NCBI RefSeq assembly: GCF_000212815.1
Contig: NZ_GL890985.1
Location: 401,324 to 465,323, forward strand
Origin: Streptococcus sanguinis SK49
GTDB lineage: Bacteria > Bacillota > Bacilli > Lactobacillales > Streptococcaceae
DNA: 64,000 bases
Direction of reading: 5' to 3'
A program made the translations under genes and the position numbers. The notes beneath the pieces are model-generated. The model searched no databases and was not told the origin of the DNA. It was given only the letters and a program-made list of their open reading frames with translations. Below are positions 20,042-28,974 of this stretch, in pieces. Numbering within the stretch: position 1 is the first letter of the stretch; every line of letters starts with the position of its first letter.

Positions 20042-21007
20042 TCAAACACTCTTACCAGGCAAGAGGCTGACTGGCAGGAAGTAGCCAGTCGTTTGGACTT
20101 CTTGGCCGGCTATTTTTTTGAGGAGCAGATCCACAGAGAGACGGGCAATATCTTTCAGCGGCTGCTTGATCGTTGCCAGCTGTGGGTAGTAGTTCTCTAC
20201 AAAGTAGGTACCATCGTAGCCAATGATTTTTAAATCTTCGGGAATCTGGATGTCCAGCTCCTGAGCGACCTTCATAATTAAAATGGCTGTCAGATCGTCT
20301 GATGTAAAAATGCCATCAGGTTTGGTCTGAGTCAGAATTTGCTTGATTTCCATTTCCTTTCGGACGGGAGAAAAATCACTAGATACATTGATAATCGGTG
20401 CGTCCGGCAGGACGGAAGCGAAGCCAGCGTGGCGCAGGCCGGTTGGCGAGTTGGAATTGTCATTGCCGGTTATCATGATGATGTTTTGTGCCCCAGCCTT
20501 GACCAAGGTCTGAGCCGCCAGCACTCCGCCACCATAGTTGTCTGAGGAGACGACAGGGATATCCGGAGAAAGATTGCGGTCAAAGGCAATGATTGGAGCA
20601 GTCACGCGATTGTAGTCCTCAATGCCTAGATTGTGGCTGCCAGAAATGATGCCGTCCACCTGATTGGCTTCCAGCATCTCAAGGTATTCACGCTCCTTAT
20701 CAGAGTCATGCTCACTATTGCAGATGATGGTTTTATAGCCTTGTTTAAAGAGTTCATGCTCCAGCTTACCAATCAATTCTGCATAAAAGACATTGCTGAT
20801 ATTAGGGAAAATGAGTCCAATTAGCTTGGCTGATTTACCTTGGAGGCTACGCGCCAGATTGTTAGGCTTGTAAGCCAACTCTCGCATGGCTGCCTCGACC
20901 TTGGAAATCGTTTTGTCAGATAAGTAGCCTTTTCTGTTGATGACGCGGGAAACAGTTGTGGGGCTGACTCCTGCAAGTTTTGCTACATCAGTTAGCTTTG
21001 CGACCAT
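20042..21007 (-). CDS. scrR: Sucrose operon repressor, LacI family
   Basis: A 321-residue LacI/GalR regulator. The helix-turn-helix LTDVAKLAGVSPTTVSRVIN is at residues 5-24, with hinge residues RELAYKPNNLARSL following, then a periplasmic-binding-protein-like effector domain. Its start overlaps the end of scrB by 20 bases, so the two are co-expressed. Location next to scrB and opposite scrA supports a role as repressor of sucrose uptake, with probable operators in the scrB-scrA gap. Confidence 0.92.
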   Translation of the reverse strand: MVAKLTDVAKLAGVSPTTVSRVINRKGYLSDKTISKVEAAMRELAYKPNNLARSLQGKSAKLIGLIFPNISNVFYAELIGKLEHELFKQGYKTIICNSEHDSDKEREYLEMLEANQVDGIISGSHNLGIEDYNRVTAPIIAFDRNLSPDIPVVSSDNYGGGVLAAQTLVKAGAQNIIMITGNDNSNSPTGLRHAGFASVLPDAPIINVSSDFSPVRKEMEIKQILTQTKPDGIFTSDDLTAILIMKVAQELDIQIPEDLKIIGYDGTYFVENYYPQLATIKQPLKDIARLSVDLLLKKIAGQEVQTTGYFLPVSLLPGKSV

Positions 21008-22442
21008 AATCTAATTCATAGTAAGTACCGGTTGGATTGCCCTTGGTAATAGCAATACCTGTCTGGTCTTCTCTTGGGAAGACACGGCCGGAAAATACTT
21101 TCTCTCCTTTATTGATGAAAATTTCAAAAATCGATTTATCGATGAAGATAGTAGCGCTCGTTGCTTCTTTGTCAATATTACAGCTTCGGCTGGTTCCAAA
21201 GTCCAGAGCAAATGACTCACCAGCCTGACTGCGGTCAACGGTCACTTGACCTGCCTTGAGGTCGAAGTTGATGCGTAACCCCTTGCCATCCTTGTCTGCA
21301 AAGAGGACGATTTCGTGTTCAGTGTCCGCAGCGAGATTCAACTCTAGTTCGTAGCTATTCTTGCTTTCTACCAAAGCAGCGAAAGGTTGTTCCTCTGCTC
21401 GCAAATTCTTGATAGCAGGCACGGGGTATTGATAGAGCTTGCCGTCTTTCAGGGTTAATTCCTTGACGAGAGAGAAGGCCCCTTGATGGTCGAAGCGGTC
21501 AGATGGGTATTCCACATCCGGCAAGCCTAGCCAGCTGACAGCTAGTGCACGGCCGTCAGGCGCGTTAAAAGCTTGGGTCGCGTAGCAGTCGAAACCGTAG
21601 TCCAGATTTTGGATAGGGCTAGGATTAATCAAAGCAGCGTTACTTATGTCAAACGATTGACCCATTTTATACATGTTTGGATAAATGTTGCCATAATCCA
21701 GCACGTCCTTAGACAAACCTTGAGGGCAATAGAGCAGGACTGGTTGGTCGTTGATAAAGACTAGATTAGGACACTCCATCATATAGGCTGTCTTGTCATT
21801 GGCGAAGTCTAAATCGCCGACGACTTCCCACTTGGTATAGTCATTATCAACAGCCTTGTAAAGCTTAACATAGCCTTGCTTGTCTAGATTTTGTCCTCCA
21901 ACGATAGCATAGAATTGTCCTTTGTAGTTGAAAATCTGGGGATCGCGGAAGTGGTCAGTCGCTTCAGCAGGCTGCTCAATCAAGACCTTGTCAATTTTTT
22001 CCAGCTTGCCTGATTTATCTAACAAGGCGCCGATTTGATAGGGGTGACGCACCCAATTCTCATCACGAACATTGCCGGTATAGAAGAGAAAGAGCTTGTC
22101 GTCAAACTGCATGGCAGAGCCTGAGTAGGCACCGTGGCTGTCCAGAGCAGTATCTGGCAGCACTCGAAGACCAGTTTCCTTGAAGTGGACTAGGTCATCG
22201 CTTTCCATCTGGACCCAGCACTTGAGGCCGTGAGCTGCTCCGAAAGGAAAGTTTTGGTAGAAAACCACCCACTTGCCGTCAAAATAAGAAAAGCCATTGG
22301 GGTCATTGAGCAGACCTGTTTGAGGCTCAACATGGTAATTAGCCCGCCAAGGAGATTTAGCGATGTTTTCTTTGATGTGCTGTAGCTCTTCCTGAGTCCA
22401 GTCTTCATAGCGTTTGTAGCGTTTTTCAGTCGTCCAAGCCAA
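20988..22442 (-). CDS. scrB: Sucrose-6-phosphate hydrolase
   Basis: A 484-residue GH32 enzyme that cleaves sucrose-6-phosphate, the product of ScrA, into glucose-6-phosphate and fructose. Family motifs: LLNDPNGFSYFDGKW (nucleophile Asp) near residue 45, FRDPQIF (transition-state Asp) near 165 and MECPNLVF (acid/base Glu) near 225. The C-terminal beta-sandwich ends with IFINKGEKVFSGRVFP. It is divergent from scrA and translationally linked to scrR. Confidence 0.95.
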   Translation of the reverse strand: MAWTTEKRYKRYEDWTQEELQHIKENIAKSPWRANYHVEPQTGLLNDPNGFSYFDGKWVVFYQNFPFGAAHGLKCWVQMESDDLVHFKETGLRVLPDTALDSHGAYSGSAMQFDDKLFLFYTGNVRDENWVRHPYQIGALLDKSGKLEKIDKVLIEQPAEATDHFRDPQIFNYKGQFYAIVGGQNLDKQGYVKLYKAVDNDYTKWEVVGDLDFANDKTAYMMECPNLVFINDQPVLLYCPQGLSKDVLDYGNIYPNMYKMGQSFDISNAALINPSPIQNLDYGFDCYATQAFNAPDGRALAVSWLGLPDVEYPSDRFDHQGAFSLVKELTLKDGKLYQYPVPAIKNLRAEEQPFAALVESKNSYELELNLAADTEHEIVLFADKDGKGLRINFDLKAGQVTVDRSQAGESFALDFGTSRSCNIDKEATSATIFIDKSIFEIFINKGEKVFSGRVFPREDQTGIAITKGNPTGTYYELDYGRKAN

Positions 22443-22480
22443 ACTTTTGTCCTCCGAATCATATTATTTCTTATTACTAT

Positions 22481-22494
22481 AGTAAACGTTTTCT
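22481..22494. promoter_or_regulatory. Candidate ScrR operator, scrB side
   Basis: AGTAAACGTTTTCT is a nearly palindromic LacI-type site (central AACGTT) just upstream of scrB. It could also be read as a CcpA-like box. Confidence 0.5.
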
Positions 22495-22534
22495 GTCGAA
22501 AAATCAACATTTAACAGTAAAAAAATATTTTTTC

Positions 22535-22572
22535 TGCAAAACGCTTGACATATTTTTGAATCATGGTAAAAT
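22535..22572 (+). promoter_or_regulatory. scrA promoter with overlapping operator
   Basis: TTGACA at 22545-22550 and TAAAAT at 22567-22572 (spacer 16, with a TGG before the -10). The LacI-type half-palindrome TGCAAAACGCTTGACA (22535-22550) covers the -35, so binding there should block polymerase. It shares the AAACG core with the scrB-side site about 55 bases away. Confidence 0.65.
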
Positions 22573-22637
22573 AATATTCGTAAAGGCGATAAAATCGCTT
22601 TCAAAAGTTAAAAATATTTATAAGGAGATTTTTGCAA

Positions 22638-24650
22638 ATGAATAATACTGACATTGCAAAAAAAGTCATCGAAGCCCTTGGCGGACGTGAGAATGTTAAC
22701 AGTGTGGCTCACTGTGCGACTCGCTTACGCGTGATGGTTAAAGATGAAGGTAAAATCGACAAAAATACTGTCGAGAATCTGGAAAAAGTTCAGGGTGCCT
22801 TCTTTAACTCAGGCCAATACCAGATTATCTTTGGTACTGGTACGGTTAATAAAATCTATGACGAAGTTGTAGCCTTAGGATTGCCAACTTCATCAAAAGA
22901 TGACATGAAAGCAGAAGCTGCTAAGCAAGGGAATTGGTTCCAACGCGCCATCCGTACATTTGGTGATGTATTTGTACCAATTCTTCCAGCTATTGTTGCG
23001 ACAGGACTTTTCATGGGAGTTCGTGGAGCAATTGCTCAGGATCAAGTTTTAGCTTTGTTTGGTACTACTGCGGATGCTTTCAAAGCAACTGACTTCTATA
23101 CTTATACAGTAGTCTTAACTGATACTGCCTTTGCTTTCTTCCCTGCTTTGATTTGCTGGTCGGCTTTTAGAGTTTTTGGCGGAAACCCAATCATTGGTTT
23201 GGTTCTTGGTCTAATGATGGTTAACTCAGCACTTCCAAATGCTTGGGAGGTAGCTGGTCAGGCTACTAAATTTGCTGTTGATCCTTCTAAGGACATTTTA
23301 GACAAAATTGCTAATATGGATGTTCTAGGAAGTTTGAAATTTACCAGCGAAGTTACAGCAACAAAAGTTCACCCAATTTACTTCTTTGGTTTTATTCCAG
23401 TAGTTGGCTACCAAAACTCTGTGCTTCCAGCCTTCTTTGTAGGTTTGTTTGGTGCAAAATTTGAAAAATGGCTGCACAAGAAAATTCCAGATGTTTTGGA
23501 TCTTCTTCTTGTTCCATTCCTTACTTTCCTTGTCATGTCTATTCTGGGACTCTTTGTGATTGGTCCAGTCTTCCACATTGTAGAGTCATATGTTTTAAAT
23601 GGAACAGAGTTCCTTCTTAGCCTTCCGTTTGGTCTTGCTGGATTGATTATCGGTGCTGTGCATCAGCTGATTGTCGTAACTGGTGTTCATCACATCTTCA
23701 ACTTACTAGAATCTCAGTTGGTATCTCAAACTGGGAAAGATCCATTTAATGCGATTATCACTGCTGCTATGACAGCTCAAGCTGGTGCGACTTTGGCTGT
23801 AGCTGTGAAGACAAAATCTAAAAAACTCAAGGCTCTTGCCTTCCCAGCAGCACTTTCTGCAGGATTGGGTATTACTGAGCCAGCTATCTTCGGGGTTAAC
23901 TTGCGCTTTGTTAAACCTTTTGTAATTGGACTGGGTGCTGGTGCCGTTGGTGGTTGGTTAGCTTCTATTATGGGGCTTGCAGGTACAAGTTTCGGTATCA
24001 CAATTATTCCAGGTACTCTCCTTTACCTGAATGGTCAATTGTTGCAATATATCTTTATGGTTGTTTTGACAACTGGTTTGAGTTTTGTTCTGACTTATTT
24101 GTTTGGTTACAAAGACGAAGAAACTGCTGAAGAAAAAGCTGTAACTGAAAAACTGGTCGAAGAAGAAACAACTGGTAATGTGCCAGCTGCCCTCCAAGAC
24201 GAAACAATTATTTCTCCAATTGTTGGTCAGGCAGTAGCTTTGAGCGATGTTAATGATCCTGTTTTCTCTAGCGGAGCGATGGGACGAGGAATTGCTATCA
24301 AACCTAGCCAAGGTGTGGTTTATGCTCCGGCTGATGCAGAAGTTACGATTGCATTTGCGACTGGCCATGCTTATGGTTTGAAGACAGCTAATGGTGCTGA
24401 AATTCTGATTCACGTCGGAATTGATACAGTATCTATGGGCGGCGAAGGCTTTGACCAAAAGGTTGCTCAAGGTGACAAGGTTAAAGCTGGTGATGTGCTG
24501 GGAACATTTGAAGCTGAGAAAATTGCAGCTGCTGGTCTGGATGATACGACTATGGTCATCGTTACCAACACAGCTGACTATGCTTCTGTGACTCCAGTAG
24601 CAGAAGGAGCTCTTGCTAAAGGCGACGCAATTATCGAAGTGAAAGCCTAA
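22638..24650 (+). CDS. scrA: Sucrose-specific PTS transporter, EIIBCA
   Basis: A 670-residue phosphotransferase permease that imports sucrose as sucrose-6-phosphate. EIIB comes first with the phospho-accepting Cys26 in SVAHCATRLRV. The EIIC membrane domain follows (about 105-490, many hydrophobic helices, GITEPAIFGVNLRF). EIIA is at the C-terminus with His592 in EILIHVGIDTV as the site phosphorylated by HPr. The ATG at 22638 has AAGGAGA nine bases upstream; a TTG six bases earlier is less likely. It is divergent from scrB and ends at a strong terminator. Confidence 0.96.
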   Translation: MNNTDIAKKVIEALGGRENVNSVAHCATRLRVMVKDEGKIDKNTVENLEKVQGAFFNSGQYQIIFGTGTVNKIYDEVVALGLPTSSKDDMKAEAAKQGNWFQRAIRTFGDVFVPILPAIVATGLFMGVRGAIAQDQVLALFGTTADAFKATDFYTYTVVLTDTAFAFFPALICWSAFRVFGGNPIIGLVLGLMMVNSALPNAWEVAGQATKFAVDPSKDILDKIANMDVLGSLKFTSEVTATKVHPIYFFGFIPVVGYQNSVLPAFFVGLFGAKFEKWLHKKIPDVLDLLLVPFLTFLVMSILGLFVIGPVFHIVESYVLNGTEFLLSLPFGLAGLIIGAVHQLIVVTGVHHIFNLLESQLVSQTGKDPFNAIITAAMTAQAGATLAVAVKTKSKKLKALAFPAALSAGLGITEPAIFGVNLRFVKPFVIGLGAGAVGGWLASIMGLAGTSFGITIIPGTLLYLNGQLLQYIFMVVLTTGLSFVLTYLFGYKDEETAEEKAVTEKLVEEETTGNVPAALQDETIISPIVGQAVALSDVNDPVFSSGAMGRGIAIKPSQGVVYAPADAEVTIAFATGHAYGLKTANGAEILIHVGIDTVSMGGEGFDQKVAQGDKVKAGDVLGTFEAEKIAAAGLDDTTMVIVTNTADYASVTPVAEGALAKGDAIIEVKA

Positions 24651-24660
24651 TGGAATTTAG

Positions 24661-24692
24661 AAAACGAACAAATCAGTTTTTGTTCGTTTTTT
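24661..24692 (+). terminator. Intrinsic terminator after scrA
   Basis: AAAACGAACAAA (24661-24672) pairs with the TTTGTTCGTTTT block ending in a T run (to 24692). Confidence 0.85.
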
Positions 24693-24762
24693 ATGTCATA
24701 AGTGCAGTCTTGTTGAAAAAGCTTTTAAAAGACTATTTTTAGCAAGAAGTCTGCAAGAGATA

Positions 24763-24771
24763 TGCTATAAT
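24763..24771 (+). promoter_or_regulatory. Extended -10 promoter of scrK
   Basis: TGCTATAAT is a TGn-extended TATAAT (24766-24771), 38 bases before scrK, with no good -35. Confidence 0.55.
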
Positions 24772-24809
24772 GAATAGAGTAGAAATCAAATTTTAAAAGA
24801 GGATTTATA

Positions 24810-25709
24810 ATGACAAAATTGTATGGAAGTTTGGAAGCGGGCGGCACTAAGTTTGTCTGTGCTGTAGGCGATGAACGGTTTGAAGTTGTTGAAAAGACAC
24901 AGTTTCCAACGACCACGCCTATTGAAACGCTAGACAAGACGATTGAGTTCTTTTCTCGTTTTGACAATCTAGCTGGTCTGGCTGTAGGCTCTTTTGGGCC
25001 GATTGATATTGACCCTAACTCAAAGACTTACGGCTTTATCACGACTACACCTAAGCCGCACTGGGCTAATGTGGATATTGTTGGCGCTCTGCGCCGGGCC
25101 CTCAATGTGCCCATTTACTTCACGACGGATGTCAATAGTTCAGCTTATGGTGAAGTAGTAGCCCGCAATAATGCTGGTGGCCGTATTGAAAATCTGGTCT
25201 ATTATACGATTGGGACAGGAATCGGTGCTGGTGCTATTCAGCGAGGCGAATTTGTAGGGGGGACAGGACACCCAGAGATGGGGCATTATTATGTAGCTAA
25301 GCACCCTATGGATGTGGAGAAAGAGTTCAATGGCGTTTGTCCTTTCCACAATGGTTGCTTGGAAGGATTGGCGGCTGGGCCAAGCTTAGAGGCGCGGACC
25401 GGAATTCGTGGGGAAAATATTAAACTCAATAGTTCCGTCTGGGATATTCAAGCTTACTATATCGCTCAGGCGGCTATTCAGGCGACAGTGACTTTCCGTC
25501 CAGATGTCATCGTCTTTGGTGGCGGCGTTATGGCTCAGCAGCACATGCTGGATCGGGTGCGTGAGAAATTCACAGTTCTTCTGAATGGTTATTTGCCAGT
25601 TCCTGATGTCCGTGACTATATCGTGACACCGGCTGTGGCTGGAAATGGCTCCGCAACGCTGGGCAACTTTGTACTGGCTAAAGAAGTTGGTGAGCGTTAC
25701 GCAAAATAA
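24810..25709 (+). CDS. scrK: Fructokinase, ROK family
   Basis: A 299-residue ROK sugar kinase that phosphorylates the fructose released by ScrB to fructose-6-phosphate. The ATP-site motif LEAGGTKFVCAVGD is at the N-terminus and DVNSSAYGE and GTGIGAG lie in the middle. The ROK zinc-binding cluster is seen as GHPEMGHYY with CPFHNGCLEG. It lies downstream of scrA with its own promoter, completing the sucrose pathway. Confidence 0.93.
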   Translation: MTKLYGSLEAGGTKFVCAVGDERFEVVEKTQFPTTTPIETLDKTIEFFSRFDNLAGLAVGSFGPIDIDPNSKTYGFITTTPKPHWANVDIVGALRRALNVPIYFTTDVNSSAYGEVVARNNAGGRIENLVYYTIGTGIGAGAIQRGEFVGGTGHPEMGHYYVAKHPMDVEKEFNGVCPFHNGCLEGLAAGPSLEARTGIRGENIKLNSSVWDIQAYYIAQAAIQATVTFRPDVIVFGGGVMAQQHMLDRVREKFTVLLNGYLPVPDVRDYIVTPAVAGNGSATLGNFVLAKEVGERYAK

Positions 25710-25755
25710 GCTTATAGGGTCTGATTTATCAGGCCCTTCTCTATGAGGGAAAGCA

Positions 25756-26166
25756 ATGGAAAAAGCAATTGTCAAAGATATTTTCTTCCTACAGCAACCA
25801 TCAGAGCAGGCTAGTAGAGAAGACCTTTATCTGGCTCAAGACTTGCAGGATACTCTGCAGGCCAATCGAGAAAACTGTATAGGGCTCGCAGCAAATATGA
25901 TTGGTGTCCGTAAGCGGGTCATTATCTTTCTATATGGCTTGGTGCCGGTAGTCATGTTTAATCCGGTGCTGCTCTCTAAGTCAGGCCCTTATAAGACAGA
26001 AGAGGGCTGCCTGTCCTTGGTTGGAAGCCGTCCCACTCAACGTTATCAGGAAATCACAGTCGATTATCTGGATAAACATTGGCAGCAGCAGACCATGACC
26101 TTGAAAGGCCTGCCTGCCCAAATCTGCCAGCATGAATTGGATCATTTGGAAGGGATTATCATTTAG
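25756..26166 (+). CDS. Short peptide-deformylase-like protein with altered motif I
   Basis: A 136-residue protein with motif II EEGCLS and motif III QHELDH of peptide deformylases, giving the metal-binding Cys and two His with the catalytic Glu. Motif I reads IGLAANMIG, so Met stands where the canonical GIGLAAxQ has the oxyanion-stabilising Gln. It is shorter than the roughly 200-residue housekeeping Def of Gram-positives. It could be a divergent active deformylase or a related amidase with a different substrate. It follows scrK by 46 bases with a GAGG site. The main def is expected elsewhere. Confidence 0.75.
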   Translation: MEKAIVKDIFFLQQPSEQASREDLYLAQDLQDTLQANRENCIGLAANMIGVRKRVIIFLYGLVPVVMFNPVLLSKSGPYKTEEGCLSLVGSRPTQRYQEITVDYLDKHWQQQTMTLKGLPAQICQHELDHLEGIII

Positions 26167-26172
26167 AAAAAT

Positions 26173-26202
26173 TTGACAAAATTGCAAAAAAATGTCTAAA
26201 AT
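26173..26202 (+). promoter_or_regulatory. Promoter of the small membrane protein gene
   Basis: TTGACA at 26173-26178 and TAAAAT at 26197-26202 with an 18-base spacer. Confidence 0.6.
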
Positions 26203-26245
26203 TAGAGATAATTAGCAGAATAATATTGAAGGAGGCAAGATGTAA

Positions 26246-26581
26246 ATGAAAACAAAAACTTTAGCACTGATAAGCGGTCTGGTTGGTTTGATTGGAGGGA
26301 CTATTTTGCTGCTCTCGAATATCTTTTTTGTTCCTTTTTCAGCCCTACTAGGTGATTCTGGCCTGAATTTACTGGGAGCGGTGATTAAATTGGCAGCTCT
26401 GGGCTTGGGAATTACTTCCTTGGCTTATTACAAAGGTCAAATGCGTTTCAGTGTCGCAGCGGGCGTCCTCCTTATCGTCGGAAGCAGCAACATCGCGCCC
26501 ATTCCATTTATAGGCTGGATTGCAGGCATTCTCCTTATCATTGGAGGGGCTCTATTCCTCGCTTCTTCTTCAAAATTTTAA
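26246..26581 (+). CDS. Small hydrophobic membrane protein, unknown function
   Basis: A 111-residue protein with three to four hydrophobic segments (about residues 6-30, 38-60, 66-84 and 88-107) and short charged turns. It has its own promoter, an AAGGAGG site ten bases before the ATG, and a terminator downstream, so it looks like a real single-gene unit. I do not recognise a family with confidence; it resembles small DUF4064-like proteins. Confidence 0.6.
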   Translation: MKTKTLALISGLVGLIGGTILLLSNIFFVPFSALLGDSGLNLLGAVIKLAALGLGITSLAYYKGQMRFSVAAGVLLIVGSSNIAPIPFIGWIAGILLIIGGALFLASSSKF

Positions 26582-26628
26582 TGCGGGACCAATCAATTTT
26601 TAGGCTGTTTGTCAGTTTGAAAGGAAGG

Positions 26629-26654
26629 GTGAAGAAATTTTCTTCGCTTTTTTT
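26629..26654 (+). terminator. Intrinsic terminator
   Basis: GTGAAGAA (26629-26636) pairs with TTCTTCGC (26640-26647) and is followed by T7. Confidence 0.75.
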
Positions 26655-26664
26655 CTTGTTGAAA

Positions 26665-26740
26665 AAAATAGTTCTCATGGACACTTTTTTCTTGACTTTC
26701 TTTTTTCTTGTGTTAAAATAGTTCTCACGAAAACTATTTT
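26665..26740 (+). promoter_or_regulatory. marR promoter with repeated operator boxes
   Basis: TTGACT at 26692-26697 and TAAAAT at 26714-26719 (spacer 16). The 13-mer AAAATAGTTCTCA occurs at 26665-26677 and again at 26715-26727, one copy on each side of the -35. The second copy is part of a perfect inverted repeat, AAAATAGTT (26715-26723) and AACTATTTT (26732-26740), covering the -10 and start region. This fits autorepression by the MarR protein encoded next. Confidence 0.65.
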
Positions 26741-26756
26741 TACAAAGGATACAGGT

Positions 26757-27215
26757 ATGGATAAGCCTTTACTGGAATTGAAGCGTTTTGGACGAAAGAT
26801 TCATCTCATAGCGGAAAAGCTTGCCAAGGAGCAAGGGATTGAGTCCATGGCTGGGCCTCAGGGGCAGGTCTTGCATATTGTCGCCTGTCGTATGGAAGAG
26901 GGTAAGGATACTCTTATCAAGGATATTGAGCAGAAGTTGGATATTTCTAAATCGGTGGCCTCTAACTTAATGAAAAGGATGGAGAAGAATGGCTTTATTC
27001 AGTTGGAAACGAGCAAGACAGACAAGCGGGCCAAGTATATTCGCCTTACTCCGCAGTCGCAGGAAAGAATGAAGAAAATCCGTGACTTTTTTGATGAAAT
27101 GGACCGTGCTATTTTGAATGGTGTTTCTGAGCAAGAATTGCTGATTTTTTCACAAGTCATGGCCAAGTTTTATCAGAATATCGAAAGTTTAGAACATGGA
27201 GGGAAAGATGTTTAA
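26757..27215 (+). CDS. MarR family transcriptional regulator
   Basis: A 152-residue winged-helix protein. The recognition region LIKDIEQKLDISKSVASNLM followed by KRMEKNGFIQLETSKTDKRA with the DKR wing is typical of MarR. It overlaps the first ABC gene by 8 bases and lies behind a promoter with a perfect inverted repeat, so it probably represses its own operon and is relieved by a compound that the exporter handles. The ligand is unknown. Confidence 0.9.
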   Translation: MDKPLLELKRFGRKIHLIAEKLAKEQGIESMAGPQGQVLHIVACRMEEGKDTLIKDIEQKLDISKSVASNLMKRMEKNGFIQLETSKTDKRAKYIRLTPQSQERMKKIRDFFDEMDRAILNGVSEQELLIFSQVMAKFYQNIESLEHGGKDV

Positions 27216-28974
27216 GTTATTTAAACGCCTGACGGTAAGGGAAGTGAGCATGATTGTTCTCAGTGTGCTCTTCACCTTCCTGACGGTATATTTGGAATTA
27301 GAAGTTCCGACCTATATTTCGACGATTACAGAGCTATTGCAAACGCCGGGGACTGGTTTGGCGGATTTGTGGGAGCCAGGCCTGAAAATGATTGGTCTGT
27401 CTTTTGCTAGCTTGCTGTCAGCTATCATGGTTGGCTTTTTTGCCGCTCGTACAGCAGCTAGCTTTACCCAGAGTTTGCGAAGCGATATTTTCAACCGTGT
27501 GCTAGACTATTCGCAGACAGAGATTAAGAAATTTTCGATTCCTAGTTTGCTAACTCGGACAACGAATGACATTACTCAGGTGCAAACTTTAATTACCATG
27601 GGACTGCAGGTGGTGACCAGGGGACCGATTATGGCGATTTGGGCTATGACCAAGATTATCGGTAAGTCCGAGAACTGGCTGACAGCAGTGCTTATTGCTG
27701 TTATAGTGAATATCCTGCTGACAGTAGTTTTGGTTACATTGGCCTTTCCTAAGCAATCAGTGGCGCAGCGTTTGGTCGATAAGCTAAATAGCGTCACTAG
27801 AGAGAGTCTGACTGGGATTCGCGTGGTCCGGGCTTACAATGCTGAGGATTATCAGGATGAGAAGTTTGCGGCGGCCAATGATGAAGTAACCCGACTCAAT
27901 CTTTTCATCGGTCGTCTGATGGCCATGATGAATCCAGTTATGATGGGGATTTCCAGCGGCTTGACACTGGCGATTTACTGGATTGGTGCTTATTTGATCC
28001 AGGAGGCTGGACTGCAGGAGCGTCTCCCGCTCTTCAGTGATATGGTCGTCTTTATGTCCTATGCTATGCAGATTGTGATTGGGTTCTTGCTCATGGGTGC
28101 CCTCTTCATCGTCCTGCCTCGGACCATTGTATCGGCTGGCCGGATTAATGAAGTACTGGACCTGCATTCTTCTATCACCAGTCCAGAACAGCCTAAGGCA
28201 GCAGCGGATAGCAAGGGAGAGGTGGTCTTTCGAGACGTGTCCTTCCGCTATTCCAAGAATTCAGAAGCGGTCATTGAGCATGTTAGCTTTACAGCGCAGG
28301 CTGGTGATACCGTGGCCTTTATCGGTTCAACTGGTTCAGGGAAATCCACGCTAGTCAATCTCATCCCTCGTTTCTACGATGTGACTGAAGGAGAGATTCT
28401 GGTAGATGGTGTCAATGTTCAGGATTACCAGCTGGAAGACCTGCATAATAAGGTCGGCTACATCCCGCAAAAGGCGGTGCTTTTCTCTGGCGATATCGAG
28501 AGCAATCTGAACTTCGGTCAAAGCAAAGAAAGCCCGCTGGATGAGCAGAAAATGTGGGAGGCTCTTGACCTTGCACAGGCTAAGCCCTTTGTCCAAGAGA
28601 AGGAAAAGGGGCTGAAAGCTGAAGTGGCTCAAAGCGGAACCAACTTCTCTGGTGGCCAGCGTCAGCGCTTGGCCATTGCCAGAGCCTTGGCTCGTAAGCC
28701 AGAAATCCTCATCTTTGACGACTCCTTCTCAGCGCTAGACTATAAGACAGACCGCATTTTGCGCAAGGAACTGGCTGAGCGGACGCAGGATATGACCAAG
28801 CTAATCGTGGCGCAGCGGATTTCTACTATCATGGATGCGGATCAAATCTTGGTCTTGGATGCTGGTAAGGTAGTCGGTCAAGGTACTCACCGAGAACTTT
28901 TGGCCAGCAACGAAGTCTATCAAGAAATTGCTTACTCACAACTATCCAAGGAGGAATTAGAAAATGGAAAATAA
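27208..28974 (+). CDS. ABC exporter half-transporter with degenerate ATP site
   Basis: A 588-residue protein: six-helix exporter domain (about 1-310) then an ATPase domain with Walker A GSTGSGKSTL, signature FSGGQRQR and Walker B ILIFDDSFSALD. The catalytic Glu after Walker B is Asp and the switch His is Gln (IVAQRIST). This is the pattern of the inactive site in heterodimeric exporters of the BmrC/LmrC type. I start it at 27208, overlapping marR; four upstream codons are in frame but fall within marR. The partner is encoded immediately downstream. Multidrug or peptide export is likely. Confidence 0.9.
   Translation: MFKLFKRLTVREVSMIVLSVLFTFLTVYLELEVPTYISTITELLQTPGTGLADLWEPGLKMIGLSFASLLSAIMVGFFAARTAASFTQSLRSDIFNRVLDYSQTEIKKFSIPSLLTRTTNDITQVQTLITMGLQVVTRGPIMAIWAMTKIIGKSENWLTAVLIAVIVNILLTVVLVTLAFPKQSVAQRLVDKLNSVTRESLTGIRVVRAYNAEDYQDEKFAAANDEVTRLNLFIGRLMAMMNPVMMGISSGLTLAIYWIGAYLIQEAGLQERLPLFSDMVVFMSYAMQIVIGFLLMGALFIVLPRTIVSAGRINEVLDLHSSITSPEQPKAAADSKGEVVFRDVSFRYSKNSEAVIEHVSFTAQAGDTVAFIGSTGSGKSTLVNLIPRFYDVTEGEILVDGVNVQDYQLEDLHNKVGYIPQKAVLFSGDIESNLNFGQSKESPLDEQKMWEALDLAQAKPFVQEKEKGLKAEVAQSGTNFSGGQRQRLAIARALARKPEILIFDDSFSALDYKTDRILRKELAERTQDMTKLIVAQRISTIMDADQILVLDAGKVVGQGTHRELLASNEVYQEIAYSQLSKEELENGK

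Noticed and set aside
25716..25738. Terminator after scrK
   Set aside because: AGGGTCTGA/TCAGGCCCT can pair but there is no T run, so it could not be called with confidence.
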